NCBI GenBank assembly: GCA_013297745.1
Contig: JAAFIM010000001.1
Coordinates: 100,304-164,303, forward strand
DNA from: Chitinophagales bacterium
Lineage (GTDB): Bacteria > Bacteroidota > Bacteroidia > Chitinophagales > Saprospiraceae
Direction of reading: 5' to 3'
Length of the DNA stretch: 64,000 nucleotides
The notes under the pieces are model-generated. The model searched no databases and was not told where the DNA came from. It saw only the letters and a list, made by a program, of their open reading frames with translations. A program made the position numbers and the translations under genes. This document shows, piece by piece, positions 16,125 through 25,037 of this stretch (the stretch's first letter is position 1; each line of letters begins with the position of its first letter).

Positions 16125-17426
16125 ATGCGCAAATTAGCATTACATTGGCAAATTTTGATAGGAATGTTGGCAGGTATAGGGATAGGACTATTATGTTCTA
16201 ATATAGACGGCGGGGCAACTTTTATCAAAAACTGGATAAAACCCTTAGGACCTGTTTTTATCAATTTGTTAAAAATGGTAGCCATTCCGTTGATAATAGC
16301 TTCATTGATAAAAGGTGTATCAGATTTGCGCGATATGGCCAAATTATCCAAAATAGGTTCGCGCACTATGGGGCTTTATATTTGCACCACGATGATAGCC
16401 ACGGGCATAGGTTTGGGGTTGGCTTTGCTCATCAACCCTGGAGGTAGCATATCAGAAGAGACAAGATTGGCAATGATAGCACAAACTCCACAAAAAGCAT
16501 CAGAAAACATAGCCAAAGCCGTACAAGCCAGCCAAGTAGAGAGTAGCCCCATTCAAGTTTTGGTGGATATAGTCCCGTCCAACCTATTTGCGGCGATGAC
16601 AGACAACGGACAGATGCTACAGGTGATATTTTTTGTGATGATGTTTGCAGTAGCTTTGGTTATGTTGAAACCAGAAACCAACCCCAAAGTAGCTCAAGTC
16701 AAAGATTTTTTCGACGGGCTAAACGATATTATCCTCAAGATGATAGATATTATTATGCTCTTTGCGCCTTTTGGGGTGTTTGCACTATTGGCGGCTTTGG
16801 TTACAGAAGCGCCCAATGCAGATATTTTTGTAGCTTTGGGCAGTTACGCAGCTACAGTTTTGATAGGATTGGCATTAGTTCTACTTGTTGATGCTTTATT
16901 TGTGTTTATTTTTACCCGCAGAAATCCATTTTTCTTTTTCAAATCAATCGCTCCCGCCCAATTAGTCGCTTTCTCTTCCTCATCGAGCGCAGCTACTTTA
17001 CCCATAACGATGGAATGTACCACCAAAAACTTGGGCGTGGATAAAGAAGTCGCCTCTTTTGTTATCCCTGTAGGTGCAACAGTCAATATGGACGGAACGG
17101 CATTATATCAAGCTGTGGCTACAGTGTTTATAGCGCAAGCATTCAATCAAGATTTGAGCACGGGACAATTATTGAGTATAGTCGTTACGGCAACTTTGGC
17201 ATCTATAGGCAGTGCGGCTGTGCCCGGCGCGGGTATGTTGATGTTGGTGGTTATTTTGCAATCTGTAGGGATAGACCCAGCAGCTATAGCACTTATTGCG
17301 GCTATAGACCGCCCATTGGATATGTGCAGAACAATAGTCAATATCACAGGTGATATGTCTGTGGCTATGGTAGTAGCCAACTCTTTGGGCAAACTCAACG
17401 AGCCCGAAACACAAGAAACAGCTTAA
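16125..17426 (+). CDS. Dicarboxylate/amino acid:cation symporter (DAACS family)
   Basis: 433 residues with the eight-helix plus two re-entrant-loop layout of GltP/DctA proteins. The serine-rich hairpin loop is present (SSSSAATLPITMECT, about 288-302), as are the NMDGTALY motif (about 322-329) and the helix-8 region DRPLDMCRTIVNITGD. These proteins take up glutamate, aspartate or C4-dicarboxylates with Na+ or H+. The Arg in the DMCR motif resembles acidic amino-acid carriers, but substrate cannot be settled here. Monocistronic and convergent with the acetyltransferase gene. Confidence 0.93.
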   Translation: MRKLALHWQILIGMLAGIGIGLLCSNIDGGATFIKNWIKPLGPVFINLLKMVAIPLIIASLIKGVSDLRDMAKLSKIGSRTMGLYICTTMIATGIGLGLALLINPGGSISEETRLAMIAQTPQKASENIAKAVQASQVESSPIQVLVDIVPSNLFAAMTDNGQMLQVIFFVMMFAVALVMLKPETNPKVAQVKDFFDGLNDIILKMIDIIMLFAPFGVFALLAALVTEAPNADIFVALGSYAATVLIGLALVLLVDALFVFIFTRRNPFFFFKSIAPAQLVAFSSSSSAATLPITMECTTKNLGVDKEVASFVIPVGATVNMDGTALYQAVATVFIAQAFNQDLSTGQLLSIVVTATLASIGSAAVPGAGMLMLVVILQSVGIDPAAIALIAAIDRPLDMCRTIVNITGDMSVAMVVANSLGKLNEPETQETA

Positions 17427-17433
17427 ATCGCAA

Positions 17434-18012
17434 CTACTTAGCAATACAACGCACCAACCCCGATTCCATTTGATACACAAATCCAGATTCGGGACAAGTC
17501 GCCAACTGATTTTCGTTAAAAAATAATCTGTGTCCGTAGTGGCTCATATAACCCGAAATTCTCGCAGGCACGCCCAACATTAGCGCAAAGTCGGGCACAT
17601 CGCCCCGCACCACAGCCCCAGCCCCAATAAAAGCATATTCGCCTACAGTCGCCCCACAAACAATAGTAGCATTTGCGCCTATAGTTGCGCCTTTTTTGAC
17701 CAAAGTGGGCAAGTATTCATTTTTGCGATTGACAGCAGAACGGGGGTTGATAACATTGGTAAAAACCATACTTGGTCCCAAAAATACGTCGTCTTGGCAA
17801 ATCACGCCCGTATAAATAGAAACGTTATTTTGCACCTTGACATTATTGCCCAACTGCACCCCGTCAGCCACAAACACATTTTGCCCCAAATTGCAATGTT
17901 CTCCGATAACAGCTTTGGGCATAATATGGCAAAAATGCCAAATTTTAGTGCCCTTGCCAATAATACAACCTTCATCCAAAAACGCGGAACTGTGTGCGAA
18001 AAATTGATTCAT
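17434..18012 (-). CDS. Hexapeptide-repeat sugar N-acetyltransferase (WlbB/WbpD type)
   Basis: 192 residues from the ATG at 18012 (MNQFFAHSSAFLDEG). The longer frame reaching 18117 adds a non-conserved stretch and is rejected. Left-handed beta-helix hexapeptide repeats run from about 12 to 150. NPRSAVNRKNEYLPTLVKKG is a loop typical of acetyltransferases that make di-N-acetylated uronic sugars for surface polysaccharides. It has a short extra C-terminal region. No sugar-pathway genes are adjacent, though an epimerase lies at 21591. Confidence 0.85.
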   Translation of the reverse strand: MNQFFAHSSAFLDEGCIIGKGTKIWHFCHIMPKAVIGEHCNLGQNVFVADGVQLGNNVKVQNNVSIYTGVICQDDVFLGPSMVFTNVINPRSAVNRKNEYLPTLVKKGATIGANATIVCGATVGEYAFIGAGAVVRGDVPDFALMLGVPARISGYMSHYGHRLFFNENQLATCPESGFVYQMESGLVRCIAK

Positions 18013-18205
18013 TTGATATAATAGTTTTAAATCATAAAAAAAATAAAGCCTAAGCCCAACACAAGCACAAAAGTAATAAAGAAAAAATAATTGCAAAAAA
18101 AAACCTGAATCACACAACCAAAAAGACCTAAAATTGCATCTTTGGGCTTAAATCTATAGTTTTTTTAAAAAAAATGAATAAAAAAGCAGTTTTTTTAAAA
18201 AAAAA

Positions 18206-18237
18206 TTTGGTAGGTTGGAAATACTTTACAATTTTTG
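18206..18237 (+). promoter_or_regulatory. Probable tRNA promoter
   Basis: TTTG (18206-18209), a 20-base spacer, then AATTTTTG (18230-18237; one mismatch to TAnnTTTG), about 50 bases before the tRNA. Confidence 0.5.
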
Positions 18238-18286
18238 CAGCGCGTTTTAACCAAATAGGCGAATACAAGCCAAAAAAATTATATTA

Positions 18287-18374
18287 GGAGAGGTGTCCGA
18301 GTGGTTGAAGGAGCACGCCTGGAAAGTGTGTATAGGTCAAAAGCTTATCGCGGGTTCGAATCCCGCCCTCTCCG
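18287..18374 (+). tRNA. tRNA-Ser (anticodon GGA)
   Basis: An 88-base class II tRNA. The acceptor stem is GGAGAGG / CCTCTCC with discriminator G. The D-loop region is CCGAGTGGTTGAAGG and the anticodon loop CTGGAAA. A long variable arm (about GTATAGG...CTTATC) identifies it as serine-type. The T-arm is GCGGGTTCGAATCCCGC. CCA is not encoded. It reads UCU/UCC codons. Confidence 0.96.
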
Positions 18375-18384
18375 CACATCAACT

Positions 18385-18428
18385 AAAAGACTTGCGAAAG
18401 AAATTCAATTTTGCAAGTCTTTTTTTTT
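18385..18428 (+). terminator. tRNA terminator
   Basis: Stem AAAAGACTTGC / GCAAGTCTTTT followed by eight or more T. Confidence 0.85.
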
Positions 18429-18511
18429 AGCAAAAAAACAAGCACAATCAATCATTTTTTTTAAACACATATTTCACTTTACCAACATCTTATAAAACTA
18501 TCAGTTATTGT

Positions 18512-19327
18512 ATGAAAAAAATAGTTTTTATGTTCGCGTTGGCTGCGGTAGCAGTTCTTGGCACTAGCAATGTAAGTTATGCCCAAACTCCTGATTCACC
18601 AGCCACCAACACCACCCAACCGACAACCAATCCTGACCCAGCACCAGCCACAACAGGCAAACCAGCAGTAGCAGTAGAAAGTGTATCTTTCCACCAGTCT
18701 ATGAAAAAATCATTTATTGATGGGGGCTGGGAATATATGGCGCCTATCTTGGTTTGTTTGATATTTGGTTTGGCTATAGCTATTGAGCGCGTAATCACGC
18801 TAAGTTTGGCTTCTATCAACACCAAAAAACTACTTGGACAATTGGAGCAATCTATAGCAAGTGGTGATTTTGAAGGTGCAAAAGCAATTTGTAAATCAAC
18901 CCCTGGACCTACAGCTGAAGTTATCGGCGAAGGTTTGCGCCGTGTAAATGAAGGTGTAGATGGTGTAGAAAAAGCCATCGTATCTAATGCCAGCGTTCAA
19001 ACTTCACTTTTGGAAAAAGGTTTGGTATGGATTTCTTTGTGTATCGCTATCGCGCCTATGCTTGGGTTCTTTGGTACGGTTATTGGTATGATTATCGCTT
19101 TTGACACTATCGAGAAAGAAGGTGATATCAAACCAGCATCAGTAGCGGGTGGTATCAAGGTAGCACTTTTGACTACAGTTTTGGGTCTTGTAGTGGCTAT
19201 GATTTTGCAAGTATTCTACAACTACATCACTTCCAAAGTAGATAGTATCGTTACAGATATGGAAGACGCAACTATCAGCGTATTGAATATATTGATAGAA
19301 AACGGCTACGCCGAAGGTAGAAAATAA
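18512..19327 (+). CDS. exbB: ExbB/TolQ-family proton-channel protein
   Basis: 271 residues: a signal-like first helix, a Pro/Thr-rich linker (about 27-55), then the MotA/TolQ/ExbB fold with three main helices (about 73-95, 165-190 and 205-232). The diagnostic stretch IAPMLGFFGTVIGMI is present. ExbB pairs with ExbD to harvest the proton gradient and drive TonB- or gliding-type machines. It heads a five-gene operon with 30-45-base gaps. The extra N-terminal helix plus linker is common in Bacteroidota. Confidence 0.9.
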   Translation: MKKIVFMFALAAVAVLGTSNVSYAQTPDSPATNTTQPTTNPDPAPATTGKPAVAVESVSFHQSMKKSFIDGGWEYMAPILVCLIFGLAIAIERVITLSLASINTKKLLGQLEQSIASGDFEGAKAICKSTPGPTAEVIGEGLRRVNEGVDGVEKAIVSNASVQTSLLEKGLVWISLCIAIAPMLGFFGTVIGMIIAFDTIEKEGDIKPASVAGGIKVALLTTVLGLVVAMILQVFYNYITSKVDSIVTDMEDATISVLNILIENGYAEGRK

Positions 19328-19361
19328 TTCTTTCACTTCATATATTTAAAAAGTTTTCTTT

Positions 19362-19853
19362 ATGAACGGCTTATATCATTTTTTGAAAGATAAAGGTTTG
19401 CTTATAGCTTCATTAGTGGGCTTGGCACTCACCTTGGTATTTTTTGCTTTGATGGTTTCTGGTATTCCTGATGTATCTATGTTGCCTGATGACATTTCCA
19501 AACGCAATGCGCTTTATCCTGTTTCGAGCTTTGACCCTTTCTTATACCTCAACGAATTTTTAGTTCTTTTTGCATTTTTTGTTGTATTGCCTGCTGCTGC
19601 TGCTTTGGGTGTGGCTCGCAATCCCAAAGGTTCTATTTTTGGGCTAATTGGTGTGGTTGTTGTGGTTGTTTTATTTGGTGTGTTTTATGCTATGGCTTCA
19701 GGCGAAATGACAGCTTCTGCGCTCAAAATGGGCTTGGACTCAGGCACAGTAAAAATTGTTGAAGCTTGTATATACATCACTTATTTCTTTGTAATCACTT
19801 CTATCGCTATTCCTATAGGTATGGCTATATTTGGTGCAGTTAGAAATAGATAA
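19362..19853 (+). CDS. Four-helix membrane protein of the Exb operon
   Basis: 163 residues with four hydrophobic helices (about 13-33, 65-85, 90-112 and 130-155). No enzyme motif is seen. It sits between exbB and the first exbD, a position often filled by an uncharacterised membrane protein in Bacteroidota. It may be an accessory subunit of the ExbB-ExbD complex; this is inference from position. Confidence 0.65.
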   Translation: MNGLYHFLKDKGLLIASLVGLALTLVFFALMVSGIPDVSMLPDDISKRNALYPVSSFDPFLYLNEFLVLFAFFVVLPAAAALGVARNPKGSIFGLIGVVVVVVLFGVFYAMASGEMTASALKMGLDSGTVKIVEACIYITYFFVITSIAIPIGMAIFGAVRNR

Positions 19854-19888
19854 TTTTTTTTTGAAAAACCTTTAAATTTTATCGCACT

Positions 19889-20440
19889 ATGCCAAGAGAA
19901 AAAACGCCCGAAATCAACGCGGGGTCTATGGCCGACATCGCTTTCTTGCTGTTGGTGTTCTTTTTGGTAACAACCACCATCTCTACCGATACAGGGGTTA
20001 ATACCGTTCTACCGCCTTATATTCCGCCTATGGCTGACCCGCCAAAAATAGAACGTCAAAATTTGTATTCTATAAAAATCAATAGTCAAAACCAACTGTT
20101 GCTTAATGGTTCAGAAGGGCAATATACGCAAATAAAAGGCAATGTTATTGAGTTTTTGACCAACTACAACCGCCGTCAAGACTATTCAGAAAATCCTCGT
20201 GTGGCTGTTGTTTCTATACAAAATGACAACGGTACAGACTTTGATACTTATTTGACGGTTTATAACGAGGTCAAAGCTGGATACAACGCAGTTTGGGAGG
20301 CTTACGCCCAAAAACAATTCGGTAGAAATATGGCTAACCTTACCCAAGTAGAGGTAGATTCGGTAAAAGCTGAATTTCCGCAGTTGTTGTCAGAAGCCGA
20401 ACCCACAGATTTTGGCCAAGAAACTGTGCCTGTACAGTAA
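19889..20440 (+). CDS. exbD: ExbD/TolR-family protein
   Basis: 183 residues. The short cytoplasmic start PREKTPEINAGSMADIAF leads into one helix with the conserved proton-path Asp (MADIAFLLLVFFLV), then a periplasmic domain. All features of a canonical Bacteroidota ExbD are present. It has an extended C-terminal half (about 95-183) nearly repeated in the next gene. Confidence 0.9.
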   Translation: MPREKTPEINAGSMADIAFLLLVFFLVTTTISTDTGVNTVLPPYIPPMADPPKIERQNLYSIKINSQNQLLLNGSEGQYTQIKGNVIEFLTNYNRRQDYSENPRVAVVSIQNDNGTDFDTYLTVYNEVKAGYNAVWEAYAQKQFGRNMANLTQVEVDSVKAEFPQLLSEAEPTDFGQETVPVQ

Positions 20441-20472
20441 TTTTTTACTTTTTTAGCCCCAAACTTTTTGAT

Positions 20473-21012
20473 ATGAAAAAACCTGATAAAAATGCTAAAA
20501 AAGGGATATTATTGTCTGTCGATGTAGCTTTCGCCCTGCTTATTTTTTGGGTAGTTGCCCAAGCTATTCACACAGATACAGCCATTGATACGATTTTGCC
20601 ACCTTATGTGCCAGAGCATGCAGATAGCCCACGCTGTCATTATACAGGCAACTTATTCAGTATCAAAATAAACAGCGAAAACGAGATTCTACTGCACGGT
20701 AGTCTAGCCGAATACGCTGACATTAAACCAACTATTATTGAATTTTTGACCAATTATAACCGCCGCCCCGACTATTCGGAAAATCCACGCCTCGCTGTTG
20801 TGTCTATACAAAACGATAACGGTACAGATTTTGGCGCTTATTTAACGGTTTATAACGAAATAAAAGCTGGATATAATGCGGTTTGGGATGCTTACGCCCA
20901 ACAACAATTCGGTAAAAGTATGGCTAACTTGCAACAGTGGCAAATTGATTCAGTAAAAGCTGAATTTCCATTATTACTTTCAGAATCTGAACCCACCAAT
21001 TTTGGCGGCTAA
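20473..21012 (+). CDS. Divergent ExbD paralogue
   Basis: 179 residues, clearly a tandem copy of the preceding ExbD: the C-terminal halves match almost residue for residue (EFLTNYNRR.DYSENPR.AV and YLTVYNE.KAGYNAVW). The N-terminal segment differs: the NAGSMADIAFLLLVFF stretch is replaced by LLSVDVAFALLIFWV. The helix Asp is kept (VDVAF), but the Gly/Ser/Met before it is lost and Trp residues appear. Either a specialised partner subunit or a copy under relaxed constraint. Confidence 0.82.
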   Translation: MKKPDKNAKKGILLSVDVAFALLIFWVVAQAIHTDTAIDTILPPYVPEHADSPRCHYTGNLFSIKINSENEILLHGSLAEYADIKPTIIEFLTNYNRRPDYSENPRLAVVSIQNDNGTDFGAYLTVYNEIKAGYNAVWDAYAQQQFGKSMANLQQWQIDSVKAEFPLLLSESEPTNFGG

Positions 21013-21056
21013 TCCCCAAAAAACTATTTTTTGACCTTTTTAAATCTCTTTCTAAT

Positions 21057-21518
21057 ATGCCTTTCAAAAAGAAACAGAAAGACACGCCAGCCATCACTAC
21101 AGCTTCATTACCTGACATCGTGTTTATGTTGTTGTGTTTTTTTATGGTGGTAACCAAAATGCGAGATGCAGAGGTTTTTGTAAAAACTAACGTTCCCAAC
21201 GCCACAGAATTACAAAAATTAGAAGACAAAACGCTTTTAAATTATATCTACATAGGCTCGCCCACCAAACAATACCAAGAGAAAATGGGTTCTGCTCCAC
21301 GTATACAATTAGATGACGCCTTTGCTACACCAGAAGATATTCCTGTTTGGGTAGAAAAACGCAAAATCAATAACATTTCGCCAGACAAACACGGCAAAAT
21401 GATAGCTGCTATGCGTATTGATAAAGACGCCAAAATGGGTATTATCACCAAAGTCAAAACTGAACTGCGTAAAGTCAATTTGCGTAAAGTCAGCTACTTG
21501 GCAGGCAAACGCAACTAA
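21057..21518 (+). CDS. ExbD/TolR-family protein (third paralogue)
   Basis: 153 residues: a Lys-rich start, one helix with the conserved Asp (SLPDIVFMLLCFFMV), and a short periplasmic domain ending in RKVNLRKVSYLAGKRN. It is the second ExbD type usually found after the first one in Bacteroidota Exb operons, and is last in the operon with a terminator just behind. Confidence 0.87.
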   Translation: MPFKKKQKDTPAITTASLPDIVFMLLCFFMVVTKMRDAEVFVKTNVPNATELQKLEDKTLLNYIYIGSPTKQYQEKMGSAPRIQLDDAFATPEDIPVWVEKRKINNISPDKHGKMIAAMRIDKDAKMGIITKVKTELRKVNLRKVSYLAGKRN

Positions 21519-21531
21519 TACAATACTTTTC

Positions 21532-21563
21532 AAAAGTCTTCCGATTTGGAAGGCTTTTTTTTA
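21532..21563 (+). terminator. Terminator of the exb operon
   Basis: Stem AAAAGTCTTCC / GGAAGGCTTTT and T run. Confidence 0.8.
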
Positions 21564-21590
21564 TTATAAACAATTTTGATATAAATCACA

Positions 21591-22634
21591 ATGAAAACAC
21601 ATTTAATTTCGGGCGGCTGTGGCTTTGTAGGTCGCAATATGGTAAAACGTTTATATCAAAGCAGCAACGATAGAATTATTTTTATAGATGATTTATCCGT
21701 TGGCACTGCACCAAGCACTTGGTTGGATGAGCCTTTGGTGGCAGAAAATGGCAATCTACAAATTTTTGGCGAATCAAAAAGATTAGTTTTTCTAAAAGCA
21801 GATTTTCGCGAAGTATTGCGGTTTTTGATACAAAACCCCAAGTATTTTCAAAAAAGTTTTGGTTTAGATTTTGAACATTTTGCTGATGTTTTCCACTTTG
21901 CAGCTATAGTAGGCGGGCGCGCGACTATTGATGGAGACCCAATGAAAGTAGCTTTGGATTTGTCTATTGATGCCGAATTTTTTTATTGGATAACCCGCTA
22001 CAAACCCGCGCGAGTGTTGTATCCAAGCTCATCGGCTGCTTATCCCGTCAACAAACAAACCGCAGAAAATACGATACAATTGAGCGAAAGCGATATTGAT
22101 TTCAACAATATGGGGCAACCCGATATGACTTATGGCTGGTCAAAATTGACTGGTGAGTATCTTGCTAAAATTGCAGCTCAACATTATCAAGTAGCCGTCA
22201 CTTGCATTCGTCCGTTTTCTGGTTATGGCGAAGACCAAGATTTTACCTATCCTATCCCTTCTTTGGCCAAAAGAGCGGCAGGGCGCGAAAACCCGTTTGA
22301 GGTGTGGGGTTCTGGGCATCAAGGGCGCGATTTTGTGCATATAGACGATGTGTTGGACTGCATTTTGTTGGCTATGGGCAAAATTCAAGACGGTACGGCG
22401 ATAAATATCGGTATGGGAAGATTGACTTCTTTCCGCGAAGTTATTGGTATTTTCTCGCAAATTGCTGGTTATCAACCCGAAATCAAAGCACTTTTGGATA
22501 AACCCGTAGGCGTACATTCTCGCTATTGCAATATGGATTTTGTACAAAAAACGTTGGGTTGGACAGCCAAAATTAGCTTAGAAGAAGGCCTGAAGCGCGT
22601 TTATGATGCCGTTTTGAAAAAAATAAACCAATAA
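21591..22634 (+). CDS. NAD-dependent sugar epimerase/dehydratase
   Basis: 347 residues of the extended short-chain dehydrogenase type. The nucleotide motif GGCGFVG is at residues 8-14. The Ser/Tyr/Lys active-site set is visible as SSSAAYP and YGWSK (near 183-187), and GSGHQGRDFVHIDDV lies near 240. These enzymes act on nucleotide sugars, for instance as 4-epimerase or GDP-mannose dehydratase-like steps; the exact substrate is open. It stands alone between two terminators. Confidence 0.88.
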   Translation: MKTHLISGGCGFVGRNMVKRLYQSSNDRIIFIDDLSVGTAPSTWLDEPLVAENGNLQIFGESKRLVFLKADFREVLRFLIQNPKYFQKSFGLDFEHFADVFHFAAIVGGRATIDGDPMKVALDLSIDAEFFYWITRYKPARVLYPSSSAAYPVNKQTAENTIQLSESDIDFNNMGQPDMTYGWSKLTGEYLAKIAAQHYQVAVTCIRPFSGYGEDQDFTYPIPSLAKRAAGRENPFEVWGSGHQGRDFVHIDDVLDCILLAMGKIQDGTAINIGMGRLTSFREVIGIFSQIAGYQPEIKALLDKPVGVHSRYCNMDFVQKTLGWTAKISLEEGLKRVYDAVLKKINQ

Positions 22635-22650
22635 TCTCATCTATATAAAC

Positions 22651-22684
22651 AGAAAAAGTCAAGCAGCGCGCTTGACTTTTTTTT
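22651..22684. terminator. Bidirectional terminator
   Basis: Stem AAAAAGTCAAGC / GCTTGACTTTTT between convergent genes. Confidence 0.85.
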
Positions 22685-23702
22685 ATTCGTTTTTATCCGC
22701 AAATTTTTGTTTCCATTGCTGCACGCTGACCCGTTCTACAATAATATCAATACAATCATTGACTATACTAGAAGCCAAACTGTGCCCTGTATCTGTTTTA
22801 TTGGGTTCTAATGCTATATCAAAAATCCCCTGAACTATACCCAATAGCGCAGGTTCGGCTTTGGAATAAGAAAAATCTTGTAGTAATTTATCAAATACTG
22901 CAAAAACAATTTCACTGACCGACTCCTGTAAAGTATGGCGCATAAAATTGCCCAATAAAGGAAAATTTTGTAAATTCGCCACCTCTTTATTGTTATAAAC
23001 AGAAACAGCCACAGTTTTTTGTATATAAGCACGAATAGGCTCTCTATGGATTTCATATTGTTGCCGCAATTGAGTTTGTATAGCAGCAGCCACATAATTG
23101 ACAAATAAAGCTTTGCGGGGTATAAATACTTTTTCTATCAATTTATCAATCAAAGGTTCTCCTTTTTGCAACTCGGATTGTAGCTCGCGCAACAACTTGA
23201 CTGCCACTCGGTCGGAAACTTCTTCCACTGCGATAGAATAATAATGTAAAAAGGTTTTGATAATTACATTGTTTTTTAAATCCAAAAATCCCCAATTATA
23301 GAGTTTGTACAACATAGAAAAAACCCGAAACAAACGCAATACCCGAAAAGAGCCATTTGGTACAATCCCCAAAACGTCATACCAATGCGCTATAGGATAA
23401 AAAAACCAACGATAATATGTTTTTCTATAAATAGCCAAAGCCCAGCGCAATAATAATTCAGCAGCAAAAATTAATACCACAAAACCATCAAAAAATAAAA
23501 AATTGGGATGCACCACATCTCGATAATACAAACCAAAGTTGGTAAAATAATCAATAAAAAGGGTTTGGATATAGGCTACTTCAAACAACGCATCAAAAGC
23601 CAACCAAAGCAAATCCAATAGCAAAATGCTCAACATAAAAATATCCAAAGCAATAGAAAAAAAATGGCGGCTTTTGCGTAGTTCGCTAAATAATAATTGC
23701 AT
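22683..23702 (-). CDS. Voltage-sensor-like membrane protein without an evident pore
   Basis: 339 residues. Four N-terminal helices (about 14-36, 65-90, 95-115 and 118-140) resemble the S1-S4 module of ion channels. The fourth has arginines every third or fourth residue (RVLRLFRVFSMLYKLYN). No S5-P-loop-S6 pore or selectivity motif follows; the remaining 200 residues are soluble and helical (LLRELQSELQKGEPLIDKLI). Similar proteins in the phylum are sometimes called ion transporters. Function is unknown. Divergent from the PorP gene, with paired promoter boxes between them. Confidence 0.6.
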   Translation of the reverse strand: MQLLFSELRKSRHFFSIALDIFMLSILLLDLLWLAFDALFEVAYIQTLFIDYFTNFGLYYRDVVHPNFLFFDGFVVLIFAAELLLRWALAIYRKTYYRWFFYPIAHWYDVLGIVPNGSFRVLRLFRVFSMLYKLYNWGFLDLKNNVIIKTFLHYYSIAVEEVSDRVAVKLLRELQSELQKGEPLIDKLIEKVFIPRKALFVNYVAAAIQTQLRQQYEIHREPIRAYIQKTVAVSVYNNKEVANLQNFPLLGNFMRHTLQESVSEIVFAVFDKLLQDFSYSKAEPALLGIVQGIFDIALEPNKTDTGHSLASSIVNDCIDIIVERVSVQQWKQKFADKNE

Positions 23703-23782
23703 AAATTAAATCCAAAGATGAATAACTGTTCAAAAAAATATTTTTTTTGGCTATTTTTCTGATTAAAACTAAAATAATTCTA

Positions 23783-23800
23783 CAAAAGTAGCTAATTTTG
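23783..23800. promoter_or_regulatory. Back-to-back -7 boxes
   Basis: TACTTTTG on the minus strand (23790-23783) faces the 22683-23702 gene. TAATTTTG on the plus strand (23793-23800) faces the PorP gene. The boxes are two bases apart. Confidence 0.5.
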
Positions 23801-23853
23801 CGCTTTCAAAACTTTTTTTTTATAAAAAACAACAAAAAACAGAAATTTAATTT

Positions 23854-23861
23854 CTATCTTT
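23854..23861 (+). promoter_or_regulatory. -7 box of the PorP/SprF-like gene
   Basis: TATCTTTG, which overlaps the TTG at 23860 where a longer frame could begin. Transcription should start about 23869, so translation from 23860 is impossible and the ATG at 23941 is supported. Confidence 0.65.
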
Positions 23862-23940
23862 GCGGCTAAAATTTTACTCATCAAACACTCAACCTTCAAT
23901 TAAATCTATTAAATCAAAAAAAAATCAAAACATTCTGAAT

Positions 23941-24981
23941 ATGATACAGATTCGTAAACAAATACTATTATTGTTAATGCTCGGATTTTTTGGGGTTATC
24001 CAAGCACAAGACATACACTACTCTATGTTTGACCTTGCTCCTATCCAACTCAATGCAGCCAACACAGGCAACTTTGCTGGTACTTTTCGCATTGGAGGTA
24101 TTTATAGAGGGCAATGGACTGGATTAAACACCAATACAGGGCTAACAGGTACAAGCAACTTCAAAGGTTTTAATACCCCTTCAGCTTATATTGATGTGCC
24201 TTTCACATTTAGCAAAAAAAATCCAATCCGTAGTTGGTTTGGTGTTGGTTTGAGTTTCTTGAGTGACAAAGCTGGTATGGGCGGACTTTCTACTATGGGT
24301 GGTTCTTTGTCTTTGGCTTATCACTTGGGCTTGGGCGCCAATGGCAACACACGTATATCTATAGGTGCTCGTGGCGGTTTGTCACAACAACGCGTAGATG
24401 CTAGCGTGTTTTCTTTTGAAGATGGCATTATATCAGGCAATACAAGTATAGACAACAACTTGGCTAGTGATGCGGTTTCTTATGCAGATTTTTCTGCGGG
24501 TTTGCAACTCACACACATGACTTCGGCTTGGAATGTAACTGCTGGTTTTGCAGCCAACCATATTTCTCGCCCCAAGTACAACTTTTTGGGTACAGACGCA
24601 CAACTACCTATGGGCTTGGTGGGCAATTTGACTTTCAATTTTAATTTGGGTCAAAAATTCTTGCTTCGTCCTATGGCTTTTTATCAATATATGAGCCGCG
24701 CTCAAGAGACCAATTTGCAGGCTTTATTTGGTATTCACTTCAATGATGCCAAAGATGTGACTTTCCTTGTAGGTGGTGGTTATCGCTTGGGTGATGCTGC
24801 TATTGGTCGCATTGGCTTGGAACTAAAAGGCTTGCGTTTTGGATTTGCTTATGATTTCAACCTAAGCTCACTTTCGCAAACTAACGGTCGTGCTCAAGCA
24901 TTTGAGGTGGGACTTTCTTATATCGCTAAGTTGTACAAAAAACCTTTGGTAAAAGAAATCTTGTTCTGCCCTCGTTTCTAA
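23941..24981 (+). CDS. PorP/SprF-family T9SS outer-membrane protein
   Basis: 346 residues from the ATG at 23941, followed by signal peptide MIQIRKQILLLLMLGFFG...QAQ. The family hallmarks follow: DIHYSMFDLAPIQLNAANTG at the mature N-terminus, IGGIYRGQW, and alternating beta-strands to the end. PorP/SprF proteins are outer-membrane anchors that link T9SS or gliding components with peptidoglycan-bound OmpA-like partners. The next gene encodes exactly such a TPR-PD40-OmpA protein, 56 bases downstream. Confidence 0.88.
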   Translation: MIQIRKQILLLLMLGFFGVIQAQDIHYSMFDLAPIQLNAANTGNFAGTFRIGGIYRGQWTGLNTNTGLTGTSNFKGFNTPSAYIDVPFTFSKKNPIRSWFGVGLSFLSDKAGMGGLSTMGGSLSLAYHLGLGANGNTRISIGARGGLSQQRVDASVFSFEDGIISGNTSIDNNLASDAVSYADFSAGLQLTHMTSAWNVTAGFAANHISRPKYNFLGTDAQLPMGLVGNLTFNFNLGQKFLLRPMAFYQYMSRAQETNLQALFGIHFNDAKDVTFLVGGGYRLGDAAIGRIGLELKGLRFGFAYDFNLSSLSQTNGRAQAFEVGLSYIAKLYKKPLVKEILFCPRF

Positions 24982-25037
24982 TCCCTTCCTTTTGTTGAAC
25001 TCTATCCTATTAAAGCTCTAAATTGTCATTATAAATA

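Noticed and set aside
18013-18117. N-terminal extension of the hexapeptide acetyltransferase
   Set aside because: The extra 35 residues are not like the family; the ATG at 18012 gives the normal protein start.
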